From Burkholderia sp. 8Y (GTDB lineage: Bacteria > Pseudomonadota > Gammaproteobacteria > Burkholderiales > Burkholderiaceae), in contig NZ_LR733520.1 in assembly GCF_902506145.1 (NCBI RefSeq), positions 902,640-966,639 on the forward strand: a stretch of DNA of 64,000 nt, in the 5' to 3' direction. Within the stretch, counting starts at the first letter, position 1; each line of letters starts with the position of its first letter. A program made the position numbers and the translations under genes. Below the pieces are notes generated by a model that had not been told where the DNA came from, ran no database searches, and was given only the letters and a program-made list of their open reading frames with translations. Below are positions 1-9,095 of the stretch, one piece after another.

Positions 1-2
1 GC

Positions 3-116
3 TTAGTCAGGGCGCTCTGCAGTGAAACCCATGAAACGTGGCTGGAGGACAGCCGCTATCTGAACATGGCCCTGCTGGCCGAGCAGAAGAAGGAGTTCTT
101 GCGCGCTGCTGCATAG
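3..116 (+). CDS. C-terminal fragment of a probable IS256-type transposase (partial)
   Basis: An open frame runs in from the left window edge and stops at TAG 114-116, giving 37 residues. It ends with the string YLNMALLAEQKKEF preceded by ETHETWLED. The pattern of a Glu/Trp-containing helix followed by a YLNM-like stretch resembles the extreme C-terminus of IS256/mutator transposases, which normally end with an x-E-W-x-x-x-R-Y-L-N-M-like segment. The catalytic DDE residues would lie outside the window, so neither the family nor activity can be proven. It sits about 260 bases from the 3' end of a tRNA gene, a usual place for mobile DNA. It may equally be the tail of a degenerate copy. Confidence 0.4.
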   Translation, partial: LVRALCSETHETWLEDSRYLNMALLAEQKKEFLRAAA

Positions 117-377
117 CGGCGTGCGGCGTTCGGCGCTGCGGGCTACGCCCTTCGCACCGAACGTCGCACAGAAGGATCAACTGAAACCACTGGCATCCGG
201 TTTCTGCACAGCTTGACGCACACAACTGGCGGAAGCCCCCGCTGCGCAACGTATAAGTTCTGTAGCCCAGTGGGTCACGTAACCCACCAGCGTCCCCGAA
301 TTGTCCCCAGAGTGTCCCTGAAGGCAACCGTCAGGGACGCAAACGCCGCTAACCCTTTGATATTTTGAAGTAAGTGC
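117..377. other. Non-coding stretch between transposase tail and tRNA 3' end
   Basis: No convincing gene is seen. Just after the transposase stop an imperfect hairpin is formed by GTGCGGCGTTCGG (about 120-132) and CCGAACGTCGCAC (about 158-170), which could end transcription. On the minus strand, reading away from the tRNA 3' end, there is a run of GGGACA/GGGGACA-type units (about 293-318). Such runs are often seen next to attachment sites of tRNA-targeting integrases, but no integrase frame is present here. The stretch may be the scar or edge of an island. Confidence 0.3.
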
Positions 378-454
378 TGGTGGGCCGGGTGGGACTCGAA
401 CCCACTGTCGGTCGATTATGAGTCGACAGCTTATACCAGTTAAGCTTCCGGCCC
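378..454 (-). tRNA. ileX: tRNA-Ile2 (CAU anticodon, lysidine type)
   Basis: Read on the minus strand the sequence folds as a cloverleaf: acceptor GGGCCGG pairs perfectly with CCGGCCC, followed by discriminator A and an encoded CCA (378-380). The anticodon stem is GTCGA/TCGAC around loop CTCATAA (anticodon CAT). The T stem is GTGGG/CCCAC with loop TTCGAGT. CAU can be Met or Ile2. The C4-G69 and C5-G68 pairs match the known identity elements for TilS, the lysidine synthetase, and differ from E. coli elongator tRNA-Met, so Ile2 decoding AUA is preferred. The stem lacks the GGG/CCC anticodon-stem signature of initiator tRNA. Position 8 appears to be A rather than the near-universal U. It lies downstream of rpoD on the same strand. 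Confidence 0.88.
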
Positions 455-470
455 CTGCGCAAACGGAGGG

Positions 471-499
471 CAAAAAGAAAGCGCCGTGCGGCGCTTTCT
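471..499 (-). terminator. Rho-independent terminator of rpoD
   Basis: On the minus strand a perfect 10-bp stem AGAAAGCGCC/GGCGCTTTCT closes on a GCAC tetraloop and is followed by TTTTTG. It lies about 85 bases after the rpoD stop and before the tRNA gene, so it should separate rpoD transcription from the tRNA. Confidence 0.85.
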
Positions 500-585
500 G
501 ATGCTTCAGAAGGATGCCAAAGGCGACACTCGAAGGTCTGCGAGTTTGCCTTACAACGTCTCTCAATACAAGCCCGAGACGCGCT

Positions 586-2640
586 TCAATTGCCTTCGAG
601 GAACGATTTCAACTTGTCCGAACGGCTCGGATGGCGGAGCTTGCGCAGCGCCTTCGCCTCGATCTGGCGAATCCGCTCGCGCGTCACGTCGAACTGCTTG
701 CCAACCTCTTCCAGCGTGTGATCCGTGCTCATCTCGATGCCGAAACGCATGCGCAGCACCTTCGCCTCACGCGGCGTCAGCGAATCGAGCACGTCCTTCA
801 CGACATCGCGCATACTCGCGTGCAACGCGGCATCCGAAGGCGCCACCGTGTTCGTATCTTCGATGAAATCGCCGAGATGCGAATCGTCGTCATCGCCGAT
901 CGGCGTTTCCATCGAAATCGGCTCCTTCGCGATCTTCATGATCTTGCGAATCTTGTCCTCGGGCATTTCCATCTTTTCGGCAAGCGTCGCCGGGTCCGGT
1001 TCCAGGCCGGTCTCCTGCAAAATCTGCCGCGAGATACGGTTCATCTTGTTGATCGTCTCGATCATGTGAACCGGAATGCGAATGGTGCGCGCCTGGTCCG
1101 CAATCGACCGCGTAATAGCCTGGCGAATCCACCACGTCGCGTAAGTCGAGAACTTGTAGCCGCGACGATATTCGAACTTGTCCACCGCCTTCATCAGGCC
1201 GATATTGCCTTCCTGAATCAGATCGAGGAACTGCAGTCCGCGATTCGTGTATTTCTTCGCAATCGAAATCACGAGACGCAGATTCGCCTCTGTCATTTCG
1301 CGCTTGGCCTGACGCGCCTTCAGTTCGCCCGCCGCCATCTGGCGGTTCGTTTCCTTCAAATCCTTCAGCGGCAACACGACGCGCGCCTGCAAATCCAGAA
1401 GACGCTGCTGCTGTTCGCGGATCGCCGGAATATTGCGCTCGAGCACCGCGCTGTAATCGTGTCCTTCCGCGACGACTTTGTCGGCCCAGTCGAGGTCCGT
1501 CTCGTTGCCCGGGAAGCGGGTGATGAATTCGGCGCGCGGCATGCCGCACTTGTCCACGACCGTATGCAGAATCTGACGCTCGACCTGACGCACTTCGTCC
1601 ACCTGCGCGCGCAGCGTGTCGCACAGGCGCTCGACGGTGCGGGCCGTGAAGCGGATCGACATCAGCTCGGTCTGAATGGCTTCCTGCGCCTTCAGATACG
1701 CCTTCGACTTGTAGCCTTCTTTCTCGTAGGCGCGGCGCATTTTGTCGAACCACTCGCTGATGAGCGAGAACTTCTCGAGCGACTGGCGCTTGAGCGCCTC
1801 AAGCTGGGCGGCGTTCGCGCTGGCTTGCGCGGCGCCGTCATCGTCGTCCTCTTCTTCGTCGCTTTCCTCGTCGGCTTCCTCGTCCTCGGATTCGATCGCC
1901 TCGGCTTCCTGTTCGGAGAAGCCGTCGGTGTCTTCCGCGTTCGGGTCGATCAGGCCGTCGACGAGTTCATCGACGCGCGTTTCCTCGTTCTGCACGCGCT
2001 CGGCCATTGCGAGAATGTCGGCGATGGTCGTCGGGCAGGCGGAAATCGCCATGACCATGTGCTTAAGGCCGTCCTCGATGCGCTTCGCGATCTCGATTTC
2101 GCCTTCGCGGGTGAGCAGCTCGACCGTGCCCATTTCGCGCATGTACATGCGCACGGGGTCGGTCGTGCGGCCGAACTCGGAATCGACCGTGGAAAGCGCG
2201 ACTTCGGCTTCTTCCTCGACTTCGTCGTCGGCCGAAGCGTTCGGTGCGTTATCGTTCAGAAGCAGCGTTTCAGCGTCGGGCGCCTGCTCGTACACCGCCA
2301 CGCCCATGTCGTTGAACGTGCTGATGATGCCTTCGATCGCCTCGGTTTCCGTGAAGTTGTCCGGAAGGTGATCGTTGATTTCGGCGTACGTGAGAAAACC
2401 GCGCTCCTTGCCGAGCTTGATGAGCGCGCGCAGCTTCGAGCGGCGCTCCTCCAGTTCTTCGACCGTGCCAGGCGCGCTCGAAGCGAACGCGTCTTTCAGC
2501 AGCGCCTTCTCCTTGGCGCGGCGGTCGCGTGCCTTGGCCTTTTCGACCTTCGCCACGGGTGCCGCGGCAGGCTCTGCGGTTTGCGTTGCGTCGTCTTCGA
2601 CGGGTACATCGTTCAGCTTTTTCGTCATGGAGTTCGCCAT
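586..2640 (-). CDS. rpoD: RNA polymerase primary sigma factor (sigma-70, RpoD)
   Basis: The 684-residue protein is the housekeeping sigma factor that directs core RNA polymerase to -35/-10 promoters. Region 1.2 is visible near residues 160-195 ([16 protein letters not shown]). A highly acidic insert of Glu/Asp lies around 241-270 in the non-conserved region. Regions 2.1-2.4 span about 449-520 ([40 protein letters not shown]). Region 4 with its helix-turn-helix fills the C-terminus from about 621 ([24 protein letters not shown]). Length is slightly above the E. coli protein, as in other Burkholderiales. An in-frame ATG four codons inside (MTKKL) is a possible alternative start. It follows dnaG on the same strand in the widely conserved yqeY-dnaG-rpoD arrangement. 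Confidence 0.98.
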   Translation of the reverse strand: MANSMTKKLNDVPVEDDATQTAEPAAAPVAKVEKAKARDRRAKEKALLKDAFASSAPGTVEELEERRSKLRALIKLGKERGFLTYAEINDHLPDNFTETEAIEGIISTFNDMGVAVYEQAPDAETLLLNDNAPNASADDEVEEEAEVALSTVDSEFGRTTDPVRMYMREMGTVELLTREGEIEIAKRIEDGLKHMVMAISACPTTIADILAMAERVQNEETRVDELVDGLIDPNAEDTDGFSEQEAEAIESEDEEADEESDEEEDDDDGAAQASANAAQLEALKRQSLEKFSLISEWFDKMRRAYEKEGYKSKAYLKAQEAIQTELMSIRFTARTVERLCDTLRAQVDEVRQVERQILHTVVDKCGMPRAEFITRFPGNETDLDWADKVVAEGHDYSAVLERNIPAIREQQQRLLDLQARVVLPLKDLKETNRQMAAGELKARQAKREMTEANLRLVISIAKKYTNRGLQFLDLIQEGNIGLMKAVDKFEYRRGYKFSTYATWWIRQAITRSIADQARTIRIPVHMIETINKMNRISRQILQETGLEPDPATLAEKMEMPEDKIRKIMKIAKEPISMETPIGDDDDSHLGDFIEDTNTVAPSDAALHASMRDVVKDVLDSLTPREAKVLRMRFGIEMSTDHTLEEVGKQFDVTRERIRQIEAKALRKLRHPSRSDKLKSFLEGN

Positions 2641-3048
2641 ACAGGCTCTAGTCTCGACTCGCGGCTGCCGGACGGCAACCGATGGAACCGTGAATACCCA
2701 ATGCGCACGTGCCTCAACCTGCGTGGCTGCGTGCCCTGCCCGGGGCTCTATCGCGGTTCGAGCGATGCGCTCGAACGTGAATCGCTCCTACCCGCAATAG
2801 CAGCCGCTTCCCTTGCGCCCGTCTGTTCGTCGGCGTGCTTACCCGCCTGTTCTTCGTGCCGCCCCTCGCTTAACCGGGGAAATCGCCGGTTCTGCGGATC
2901 GCGACAGCCGATTCAGCCAGCGCCCTGCCACTCTCGCAAATTCCTCGAAACCTTCCGTACGTCCCGCCGCTCCCAATCCTGCTAACCGGCAAAACGGTAC
3001 AACTCGTTGAAAAAAAGCAACGAATTTTCAACTTTTTATTATAGCAGT
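2641..3048 (-). promoter_or_regulatory. rpoD leader / dnaG-rpoD intergenic region
   Basis: This 408-base gap has no credible gene. Most of it is GC-rich, but 3003-3046 is sharply AT-rich. Within that block, on the minus strand, there is a perfect TATAAT (3038-3043) and an imperfect palindrome GTTGAAAA...TTTTCAAC (3006-3013 with 3025-3032). No good -35 box lies 16-18 bases upstream of the TATAAT, which would fall inside the end of dnaG. The block could hold an rpoD promoter or act as a weak terminator/processing site for dnaG mRNA. A long rpoD 5' leader is implied if transcription starts here. Confidence 0.35.
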
Positions 3049-4932
3049 TCACCTTCCGCGATCCGGGCTTGCGCCCCGCCCCGCCTTGATCTGCGCGACT
3101 TTCGCCGACAGATCCGAGAATTCCGCCACCTCCTCCGCCGAGAGGCTCGCCTGCCGCGCGAGTTGGTCGAGCCGTGCCCGGTAACTGTCGTGCCGCAGCT
3201 TGACGACAGTAGCCAGCAACTCTTCCGTCAGCAGACGCTTTTGCTCGTCGACGCGCTGCGCGGCGTCTTCGTCGGATGGGTCGCGCAACAGCAAATCACG
3301 CACGTTTTCATCATAGGCGAGAATTTCCTGGAAGATATCCTCGTAGGTCGGTGCATTTGCTGCATTTCTTAAAACGTCCGACAACATCTGAAATTCCGCC
3401 GCGCCACCGAGTTCGCGTACATGACCGAGCACTTCGCTGAACAGTTCGCCGTGTTCGGTCATGGTCACGAGCGTGCGTTCGCTCTCTTCATCGAGCGATG
3501 CCGCGATGCCCGGATACATCACCAGATTGCGCAGCGCCCGCTGCTCCTGGCCCGTCACGCGGCGGCGCTCGCTTTTCGGCACCGATGCGCGGGCGACGGC
3601 AGCCGCGCGGGAATCGATATCGCACAGCGCCGCAATTTCCGTGAACGGCGTGTCGAGCCGGTCCGCAAGCATATGCAGGATCTGCACCCGCAACGCGTTC
3701 GCCGGCAGCGCCTGCAGAAGCGGCTTCGCGTCGAAAAGCGCCTTCGCGCGGCCCTCCGGCTGCTCCAGTTCCTTGTCGTTCAGAACTTCGTTCAGCAGGA
3801 ATTGCGACAGCGGCATCGCGCGATCGACCTGTTCGCCGAAACCGTCCGTGCCGAACTCGCGCACGTAGCTGTCCGGATCGTGCTCTTTCGGCAGAAAGAG
3901 GAACTTGATGGTCCGGTTGTCGGCGGCGTGCGGCAGCGCCGCTTCGAGCGCCCGGCGGGCAGCGCGCCGGCCGGCCGAATCGCCGTCGAAGCTGAACACC
4001 ACGGTGTCGGTCTGCCGGAACAGCTTCTGCACGTGGATGGGCGTGCAGGCCGTGCCGAGCGTGGCGACCGCGTTCGCAAAACCGAGCTGCGCGAGTGCGA
4101 CGACATCCATATACCCTTCGACGACGAGCGCGTAGCCCAATTCCCGGATCGCGAGACGCGCTTCGAAGAGGCCGTAAAGCTCGCTGCCTTTGCTAAATAA
4201 AGGCGTTTCGGGGGAATTCAAATACTTCGGCTCGCCGCCGTCGAGCACGCGCCCGCCGAAGCCGATGACATTGCCCTTCACGTTGCGGATGGGGAACATC
4301 ACGCGTTCGCGGAAGCGGTCGTAGCGGCGCGGCTGGCCTTGCGCGTCGGTCTTTTCGCTGACGATGACGAGGCCCGCTTCGACCAGATTGTCGTTGCGAT
4401 AATCGGGGAACGCGGCCTCCAGATTCTGCCAGCCGTCCGGCGAGTAGCCTAAGCCGAAGCGCGCCGCGATCTCGCCGGTCAGCCCGCGCTTTTTTAGATA
4501 CGCAATGGCATCGGGCGCCGCGCGCAATTGCTTCCTGTAGAAATCGCAAGCCGTCTGCATGACTTCCGTCAACGCGACGCTCACCGCCTTGCTGGGCGCG
4601 TTCTCGTTGTTATAGCCGCCGCCCCGGAAAGAATTCGAGGGTTCCTGCGGCACCGTCAACCCCGCGCCTTGCGCCAGGTCCTTGACGGCCTCGGGGAACG
4701 TGAGCCCCGTGTGCTCCATGAGAAAGCCGATGGCCGTGCCGTGCGCGCCGCAGCCGAAGCAATGGTAGAACTGCTTCGTCGGACTGACCGTGAACGACGG
4801 GCTTTTCTCGTTATGAAACGGGCACAGGCCCATGAAGTTCGCGCCGCCCTTCTTGAGCTGGACGTAGCGGCCCACCACGTCGACGATATCGACGCGGTTG
4901 AGTAAATCCTGCAGAAATGCGTGAGGGATCAC
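3049..4932 (-). CDS. dnaG: DNA primase DnaG
   Basis: A 627-residue primase that lays down RNA primers at the replication fork together with DnaB helicase. The N-terminal zinc-binding domain shows C37-x2-H40 (CPFH) and C58-x2-C61 (CFGC), the CHC2 pattern. The RNA polymerase core with a Toprim fold is marked by VVEGYMDVVAL and FDGDSAGRRAARRA in the middle of the protein. The last ~150 residues are the helicase-interacting domain, which is less conserved. It is preceded by yqeY with only 21 bases between, so the two are probably co-transcribed, and it is followed by rpoD. The start (MIPHAFLQDLLNRVDIVDVV) agrees with the family. Confidence 0.97.
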   Translation of the reverse strand: MIPHAFLQDLLNRVDIVDVVGRYVQLKKGGANFMGLCPFHNEKSPSFTVSPTKQFYHCFGCGAHGTAIGFLMEHTGLTFPEAVKDLAQGAGLTVPQEPSNSFRGGGYNNENAPSKAVSVALTEVMQTACDFYRKQLRAAPDAIAYLKKRGLTGEIAARFGLGYSPDGWQNLEAAFPDYRNDNLVEAGLVIVSEKTDAQGQPRRYDRFRERVMFPIRNVKGNVIGFGGRVLDGGEPKYLNSPETPLFSKGSELYGLFEARLAIRELGYALVVEGYMDVVALAQLGFANAVATLGTACTPIHVQKLFRQTDTVVFSFDGDSAGRRAARRALEAALPHAADNRTIKFLFLPKEHDPDSYVREFGTDGFGEQVDRAMPLSQFLLNEVLNDKELEQPEGRAKALFDAKPLLQALPANALRVQILHMLADRLDTPFTEIAALCDIDSRAAAVARASVPKSERRRVTGQEQRALRNLVMYPGIAASLDEESERTLVTMTEHGELFSEVLGHVRELGGAAEFQMLSDVLRNAANAPTYEDIFQEILAYDENVRDLLLRDPSDEDAAQRVDEQKRLLTEELLATVVKLRHDSYRARLDQLARQASLSAEEVAEFSDLSAKVAQIKAGRGASPDRGR

Positions 4933-4953
4933 CTGATGCGAGCGCGGCGTGCG

Positions 4954-5400
4954 TTATTTCGCGAGTGCCGCTTTCACCTGCGCGGAAACGGCAGTCATGT
5001 CCGCCTTGCCCGCAAGCTTTGGCTTGAGCACGCCCATGACCTTGCCCATGTCCTGCGGGCCGGCCGCGCCCGTCGCGGCGACGGCGGCCTGCACTTCGGC
5101 GGCGATGGCGTCGGCCGAAAGCTGCTCCGGCATATACGCGGCGAGCACGGCGAGTTCGGCGTTTTCCTTAGCGACGAGATCATCGCGGCCCGCGGCCTGG
5201 AACTGGCTCACCGAATCCTTGCGCTGCTTGATCATTTTGTCGATGACGGCGGTCACGCCCGCGTCGTCGAGCGTCACGCGATCGTCGACTTCGCGCTGCT
5301 TGATGGCCGCGAGCAGCAGGCGGATCGTGCCGAGGCGCTCGGTTTCGCGTGCGCGCATGGCAGTCTTCATGTCGTCGTTGATCTGGTCCTTGAGGCTCAT
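4954..5400 (-). CDS. GatB/YqeY domain-containing protein
   Basis: A 148-residue protein of the GatB/YqeY family, recognised by the opening SLKDQINDDMKTAMRARE, the central RLGTIRLLLAAIKQREVDD and the C-terminal GPQDMGKVMGVLKPKLAGKAD. The family shares its fold with the C-terminal tRNA-binding tail of GatB of the amidotransferase GatCAB, but the stand-alone protein has no catalytic domain and its role is not firmly known. The ATG at 5400 is followed directly by the conserved N-terminus. It lies just upstream of dnaG on the same strand. In many beta-proteobacteria rpsU lies immediately upstream of this gene, and it is not found here. Confidence 0.93.
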   Translation of the reverse strand: MSLKDQINDDMKTAMRARETERLGTIRLLLAAIKQREVDDRVTLDDAGVTAVIDKMIKQRKDSVSQFQAAGRDDLVAKENAELAVLAAYMPEQLSADAIAAEVQAAVAATGAAGPQDMGKVMGVLKPKLAGKADMTAVSAQVKAALAK

Positions 5401-5459
5401 CTTTCACCCGGTGCAATTGCGAAGAAAAAATTCCGGCTGACTGCCTGCGCCGCGAAAGC

Positions 5460-5491
5460 AAAAACCCGCTTGGGGACGTTCCTCAAGCGGG
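5460..5491 (-). terminator. Rho-independent terminator upstream of yqeY
   Basis: On the minus strand, stem CCCGCTTG/CAAGCGGG (5465-5472 with 5484-5491), extendable by a few pairs, is followed by TTTTT (5460-5464). It would stop transcripts from the flavoprotein gene before they enter yqeY. The rest of 5401-5656 shows no gene. Confidence 0.8.
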
Positions 5492-5656
5492 ACTGTAAGC
5501 GGGCCGTCTGGAGCGTGCAGCGATATGCGCCGCTGGTCGCGTCAGCCAGAGCGAAGAAGCGCGGCAAAGGGCGCGCGGGACTCCTCCGATGACCGTCCGA
5601 GTATAGCAAACGGGTCTGCCATCCGAGACCCGTGAAACACCTGCCGCGAGGACGTT

Positions 5657-6883
5657 TCAGGCGACTTTCGCGGCGCCGTGCGCGTACTCCGCCGCTGCCT
5701 TTCCCGCCGCCACGCCGGACGCCCAGGCCCACTGGAAGTTGTAGCCGCCGAGCCAGCCGGTGACGTCCACCGCCTCGCCGATGAAGAACAGGCCGGGCGC
5801 GCGCTCGCTCATCATCGTGGCTGACGAAAGTTCGCGTGTATCGACGCCGCCGCGCGTGACTTCGGCCTTGCGATAGCCCTCGGTGCCGCTCGGCGTGAGC
5901 GTCCAGCCTGACAGCGACGCGCCGATCGCCTTCAGCGTGCGGTCGGGGAGATCGGCGAGGCGCGCATCGACCGGCACACGCTGCGCGTCGAGCCACGCGT
6001 GCGCGAGGCGCGCGGGGACGTATTCAGCCAGAAAGTTGCCGATCTGCTTGCGCGATCCGGCTTTCGCTTCCAGCATCAGTTCGGTGGCATCGAGTTCGGG
6101 AAGCAGATCGACGCGAATCGGCTCCGACGTGTTCCAGTAGCTCGAAATCTGCAGCACGCCCGGCCCCGACAGCCCGCGATGCGTGAGCAGCAGGTCTTCG
6201 TCGAATTCGCCGCGCGTCTTGCCGTTTCCGGTGCTGATGCGGACCGGCAGCGAAAGCCCCGACAGCGCGGCGAACGGCGCCCAGTCGGCGGAGGTGAACG
6301 TCAGCGGCACGAGCGCGGGCCGCGTATCGACGAGCTTGTGCCCGAACTGCCTGGCAATGCGATAGCCGAAGTCGGTCGCGCCGATCTTCGGGATCGACAG
6401 GCCGCCCGTCGCGATGACCAAGGCCGCCGCGCCGATGGCGCCAGCGGTTGTATCGAGTGCGAAGCGCGCGCCGTCCTGACGGATCGCGTGCACGCTCACC
6501 GGCCGGCGCCACGCGACGCCGCCCGCGTCGCATTCGCGACGCAAGACGTCGATGATCGTTTCGCTGGAATCGTCGCAAAAGAGCTGGCCCTTATGCTTCT
6601 CGTGCCACTTCACGCGATGCTGCTTCAGCAGCGCGAGAAAATCGCGCGGCGTGTAGCGGGCGAGCGCCGAACGGCAGAAATGCGGATTCGCCGACAGGAA
6701 ATTGACCGGCTGCGTGTTGACGTTCGTGAAGTTGCAGCGCCCGCCGCCCGAAATGCGGATTTTTTCGGCGAGACGCTCGGCGTGGTCGATCAGCACGACG
6801 CGCCGGCCCGCCTGAGCGGCAACGGCCGCGCACATCATGCCGGCCGCGCCCGCGCCGATAACGGCGATATCGAAGGATTCCAT
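5657..6883 (-). CDS. NAD(P)/FAD-dependent oxidoreductase, YhiN/BaiN (HI0933) family
   Basis: A 408-residue flavoprotein beginning [17 protein letters not shown], a dinucleotide-binding GxGAAG motif at the very N-terminus. The family signature [14 protein letters not shown] follows near residue 45. The C-terminal flavin-binding part shows [27 protein letters not shown]. This is the HI0933-like family (E. coli YhiN; BaiN in bile-acid-transforming clostridia); the substrate of the proteobacterial members is unknown. An ATG three codons upstream (6892) is an equally possible start. A much longer frame continues upstream but is antisense to tsaD. The gene is divergent from tsaD, with about 90 bases between their starts, and ends before a terminator at 5460-5491. 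Confidence 0.93.
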   Translation of the reverse strand: MESFDIAVIGAGAAGMMCAAVAAQAGRRVVLIDHAERLAEKIRISGGGRCNFTNVNTQPVNFLSANPHFCRSALARYTPRDFLALLKQHRVKWHEKHKGQLFCDDSSETIIDVLRRECDAGGVAWRRPVSVHAIRQDGARFALDTTAGAIGAAALVIATGGLSIPKIGATDFGYRIARQFGHKLVDTRPALVPLTFTSADWAPFAALSGLSLPVRISTGNGKTRGEFDEDLLLTHRGLSGPGVLQISSYWNTSEPIRVDLLPELDATELMLEAKAGSRKQIGNFLAEYVPARLAHAWLDAQRVPVDARLADLPDRTLKAIGASLSGWTLTPSGTEGYRKAEVTRGGVDTRELSSATMMSERAPGLFFIGEAVDVTGWLGGYNFQWAWASGVAAGKAAAEYAHGAAKVA

Positions 6884-6931
6884 GCCGCGCATTGTAACTG
6901 CCGCCGTGAAACGCGCCTTGCGACCCGCTGC

Positions 6932-6937
6932 TATACT
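6932..6937 (+). promoter_or_regulatory. Candidate -10 box for tsaD
   Basis: TATACT lies 45 bases upstream of the chosen tsaD ATG in a locally AT-rich patch between the divergent flavoprotein gene and tsaD. No convincing -35 hexamer is found at 16-18 bases, so this is tentative. It fits a tsaD start at or after 6953. Confidence 0.35.
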
Positions 6938-6976
6938 TTTTGGTTCACTTTGATGCACCCAATGGATGTCACCGCC

Positions 6977-8014
6977 ATGCTCGTTCTCGGCATCGAAAGT
7001 TCCTGCGACGAAACCGGCCTCGCGCTCTACGACACCGAGCGCGGCCTGCTTGCGCACGCCCTTCACTCGCAGATCGCCATGCATCGGGAGTACGGCGGCG
7101 TCGTGCCGGAACTCGCTTCGCGCGATCACATTCGCCGCGCGTTGCCGCTGCTCGAACAGGTGATGAGCGAGGCGCAAGTGGAGCGTCAAAGCATCAACGC
7201 CATCGCGTTCACGCAGGGACCGGGGCTCGCGGGCGCGCTGCTCGTCGGCGCGAGCATCGCCAATGCGCTCGCGATGGCCTGGGACAAGCCGACTGTTGGC
7301 ATCCACCATCTCGAGGGGCATCTGCTCTCGCCGCTGCTGGTCGATTCGCCGCCGCCCTTTCCGTTCGTCGCGCTGCTGGTGTCGGGCGGCCATACGCAAC
7401 TGATGCGCGTCACGGACGTGGGCGTCTACGAGACGCTCGGCGAAACGCTCGACGACGCCGCCGGCGAAGCCTTCGACAAGACCGCGAAGCTGCTGGGCCT
7501 CGGCTATCCGGGCGGCCCGGAAGTGTCGCGGCTCGCCGAATTCGGCACGCCGGGCGCAGTCACGCTGCCGCGCCCCATGCTGCATTCCGGCGATCTCGAC
7601 TTCAGCTTCAGCGGCCTGAAGACCGCCGTGCTGACGCAGAGCCGCAAGCTCGGCGCGTCGGGCGGCAACGTCTGCGAACAGGCGAAAGCGGATCTGGCGC
7701 GCGGTTTCGTCGATGCCGCCGTCGACGTGCTGGTCGCGAAATCGCTCGCGGCGCTGAAGAAGACCGGCCTCAAGCGGCTCGTGGTGGCAGGCGGCGTCGG
7801 CGCGAACCGGCAGTTGCGCGAAGCACTGTCGGCGGCGGCGAAAAAGCGGCGCTTCGATGTGCACTATCCCGACTTGTCACTCTGCACCGACAACGGCGCG
7901 ATGATCGCGCTGGCGGGCGCGCTGCGGCTCGCCCGCTGGCCGGAGCAGGCCGTGCGCGACTACGCGTTCACCGTGAAGCCGCGCTGGGATCTCACTTCGC
8001 TCGCGCGGACCTGA
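6977..8014 (+). CDS. tsaD: tRNA N6-adenosine threonylcarbamoyltransferase TsaD
   Basis: A 345-residue TsaD/Kae1/Gcp-family protein that, with TsaB and TsaE, transfers threonylcarbamoyl from TC-AMP to A37 of ANN-decoding tRNAs. The ASKHA N-terminus reads [18 protein letters not shown]. The metal-binding HHLEGH motif is at residues 110-115 (H111 and H115 match the E. coli ligands). FSGLKTAV and [11 protein letters not shown] follow, with CTDNGAMIA near the C-terminus. ATG 6977 gives the family N-terminus exactly; in-frame ATGs at 6953 and 6962 would add 5-8 unusual residues. The gene converges on the glutathione transferase gene with five bases between stops. Confidence 0.97.
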   Translation: MLVLGIESSCDETGLALYDTERGLLAHALHSQIAMHREYGGVVPELASRDHIRRALPLLEQVMSEAQVERQSINAIAFTQGPGLAGALLVGASIANALAMAWDKPTVGIHHLEGHLLSPLLVDSPPPFPFVALLVSGGHTQLMRVTDVGVYETLGETLDDAAGEAFDKTAKLLGLGYPGGPEVSRLAEFGTPGAVTLPRPMLHSGDLDFSFSGLKTAVLTQSRKLGASGGNVCEQAKADLARGFVDAAVDVLVAKSLAALKKTGLKRLVVAGGVGANRQLREALSAAAKKRRFDVHYPDLSLCTDNGAMIALAGALRLARWPEQAVRDYAFTVKPRWDLTSLART

Positions 8015-8019
8015 TCGCG

Positions 8020-8646
8020 TCATTTCGGCGGATCGAACGGCTGCACGATGGCGTTGAACACCGGCAGCGTCTCGCAGCGGTCCGCATGAGCGATGAGCGA
8101 CGGCCAGCGCGTGTCCGCGAAAAGCTTCGGATGCGCTTCGCGCGCGAAGCGCAGCGCGCACGCTACCGCGATGTCTGAATGCCCGATCGCATCGCCGAAC
8201 CAGAACGGCGTCGGGCGCGCGGCGCGGTCGGCTTCGAGCACGCCTAGAACGCGCTCGACCTGCCCCGTGCAGCGATCCACCCACGCCTGAGACTTCTCCT
8301 TGTGCAGCACGCGTTCGTACACGAGCGCGACGGCTTTGTCGGCGAGACCCGTGGCGAGCGCGCAGACCCTTAGCGCGTGACGCCGTGCAGCGCCGGCCGG
8401 CGCGATCAGCGCGCGCTCGCGGCCCGCCTGCTCGTCGAGATAGTCGAGAATCATCGCGCTTTCGATCAGCACGTCGCCGGAATCGAGCACGAGCGTCGGC
8501 ACGCGAATCAGCGGATTGAACGGCGCGATCTTGTCGGCATCGCCGAACACGGACCACGGGCGATGCTCATACGCCATGTCGTACAGCTTCAACGCGATGG
8601 CGACGCGCCGCACGAACGGAGAGTCGTATTGGCCGATCAGGATCAC
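8020..8646 (-). CDS. Glutathione S-transferase family protein
   Basis: A 208-residue GST-like protein. The N-terminal thioredoxin fold opens with ILIGQYDSPFVRRVAIALKL, with a Ser in the place of the usual catalytic residue (DSPF), and continues to the cis-Pro and glutathione-binding segment RVPTLVLDSGDVLIESAMIL. The C-terminal helical domain holds a GDAIGHSDIAVACAL-like motif. The GTG start at 8646 is preferred because the family N-terminus begins there and an AGGAG-like GGAG precedes it; an ATG 25 codons upstream would add a tail foreign to GSTs. Its substrate cannot be told from sequence. It resembles the Burkholderia/E. coli YibF-type group. Confidence 0.88.
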   Translation of the reverse strand: MILIGQYDSPFVRRVAIALKLYDMAYEHRPWSVFGDADKIAPFNPLIRVPTLVLDSGDVLIESAMILDYLDEQAGRERALIAPAGAARRHALRVCALATGLADKAVALVYERVLHKEKSQAWVDRCTGQVERVLGVLEADRAARPTPFWFGDAIGHSDIAVACALRFAREAHPKLFADTRWPSLIAHADRCETLPVFNAIVQPFDPPK

Positions 8647-9021
8647 GATGCGCTCCGTGAGAGGGACGGAAGAGCATTCTACGGCTGGGCGCGTTAGGCA
8701 AACAACGGCAGCGCGAAGCACACGGATATCGGTCGGGGCCTACGAAGGAGCGGCGTCAGAAGAAGGCGAGGCAGCGCCGCGTTCGCCATGGCGAGTGCGG
8801 TGGCGGTCGCGTCCAGGGTCCGGTGTGCGCGACACTGGGCGATGCCTGACCGAATACGTCCGCAGAAACGAGCATCGCCGTCAGCAGCGCCGACGTGCGT
8901 GCTCGCGACGCCGAATGCGGGCGCCGCCGCCAGAGAGGCAAAGCAAGCGCGTCGAGGCCGCCCGCCATCCGCTGCATCGACAGCACGCGCGCCCCGCGCC
9001 AACGCCAACCGAATCCGCATG
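8647..9021. other. Gene-free interval between gst and the folE2 terminator
   Basis: Several GC-driven open frames cross this interval on both strands but none has a recognisable domain, a ribosome-binding site, or codon use that stands out. No promoter-like AT-rich patch is evident. I see no supportable gene here. Confidence 0.5.
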
Positions 9022-9049
9022 AAGAAAAGCCGGCCACAAGGACCGGCTT
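9022..9049 (-). terminator. Rho-independent terminator of folE2
   Basis: On the minus strand, AAGCCGG/CCGGCTT (9043-9049 with 9027-9033) forms a 7-bp stem with a 9-base loop and runs into TTTTCTTC. It lies about 50 bases after the folE2 stop. Confidence 0.8.
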
Positions 9050-9066
9050 CCGCTCGACTCGCCTCC

Positions 9067-9094
9067 CGCACGCACGCACGCACGCACGCACGCA
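9067..9094. repeat. Tetranucleotide microsatellite (CGCA)x7
   Basis: Seven perfect tandem copies of CGCA occupy 28 bases, ending one base before the folE2 stop codon (9096-9098 on the minus strand). The tract lies between the coding sequence and its terminator, so it would be transcribed in the 3' untranslated region. Tetranucleotide tracts slip during replication; a change here would not shift the folE2 frame. Confidence 0.95.
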
Positions 9095-9095
9095 A

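Noticed and set aside
514..2985. An 823-codon plus-strand open frame across rpoD
   Set aside because: It is antisense to rpoD, an artefact of high GC with few stops; the protein is a non-descript Arg/His/Leu-rich string.
2870..3052. A 60-codon minus-strand frame in the dnaG-rpoD gap
   Set aside because: It begins in the AT-rich regulatory block, overlaps the dnaG stop, and shows no ribosome site or conserved features.
6892..7864. N-terminal extension of the YhiN-like flavoprotein
   Set aside because: It is tsaD read antisense; the flavoprotein's dinucleotide motif starts right after the ATG at 6883.
8694..9095. Small minus-strand frames beside folE2
   Set aside because: They start in the CGCA repeat, giving repetitive RAC-type N-termini; the interval shows no coding signal.
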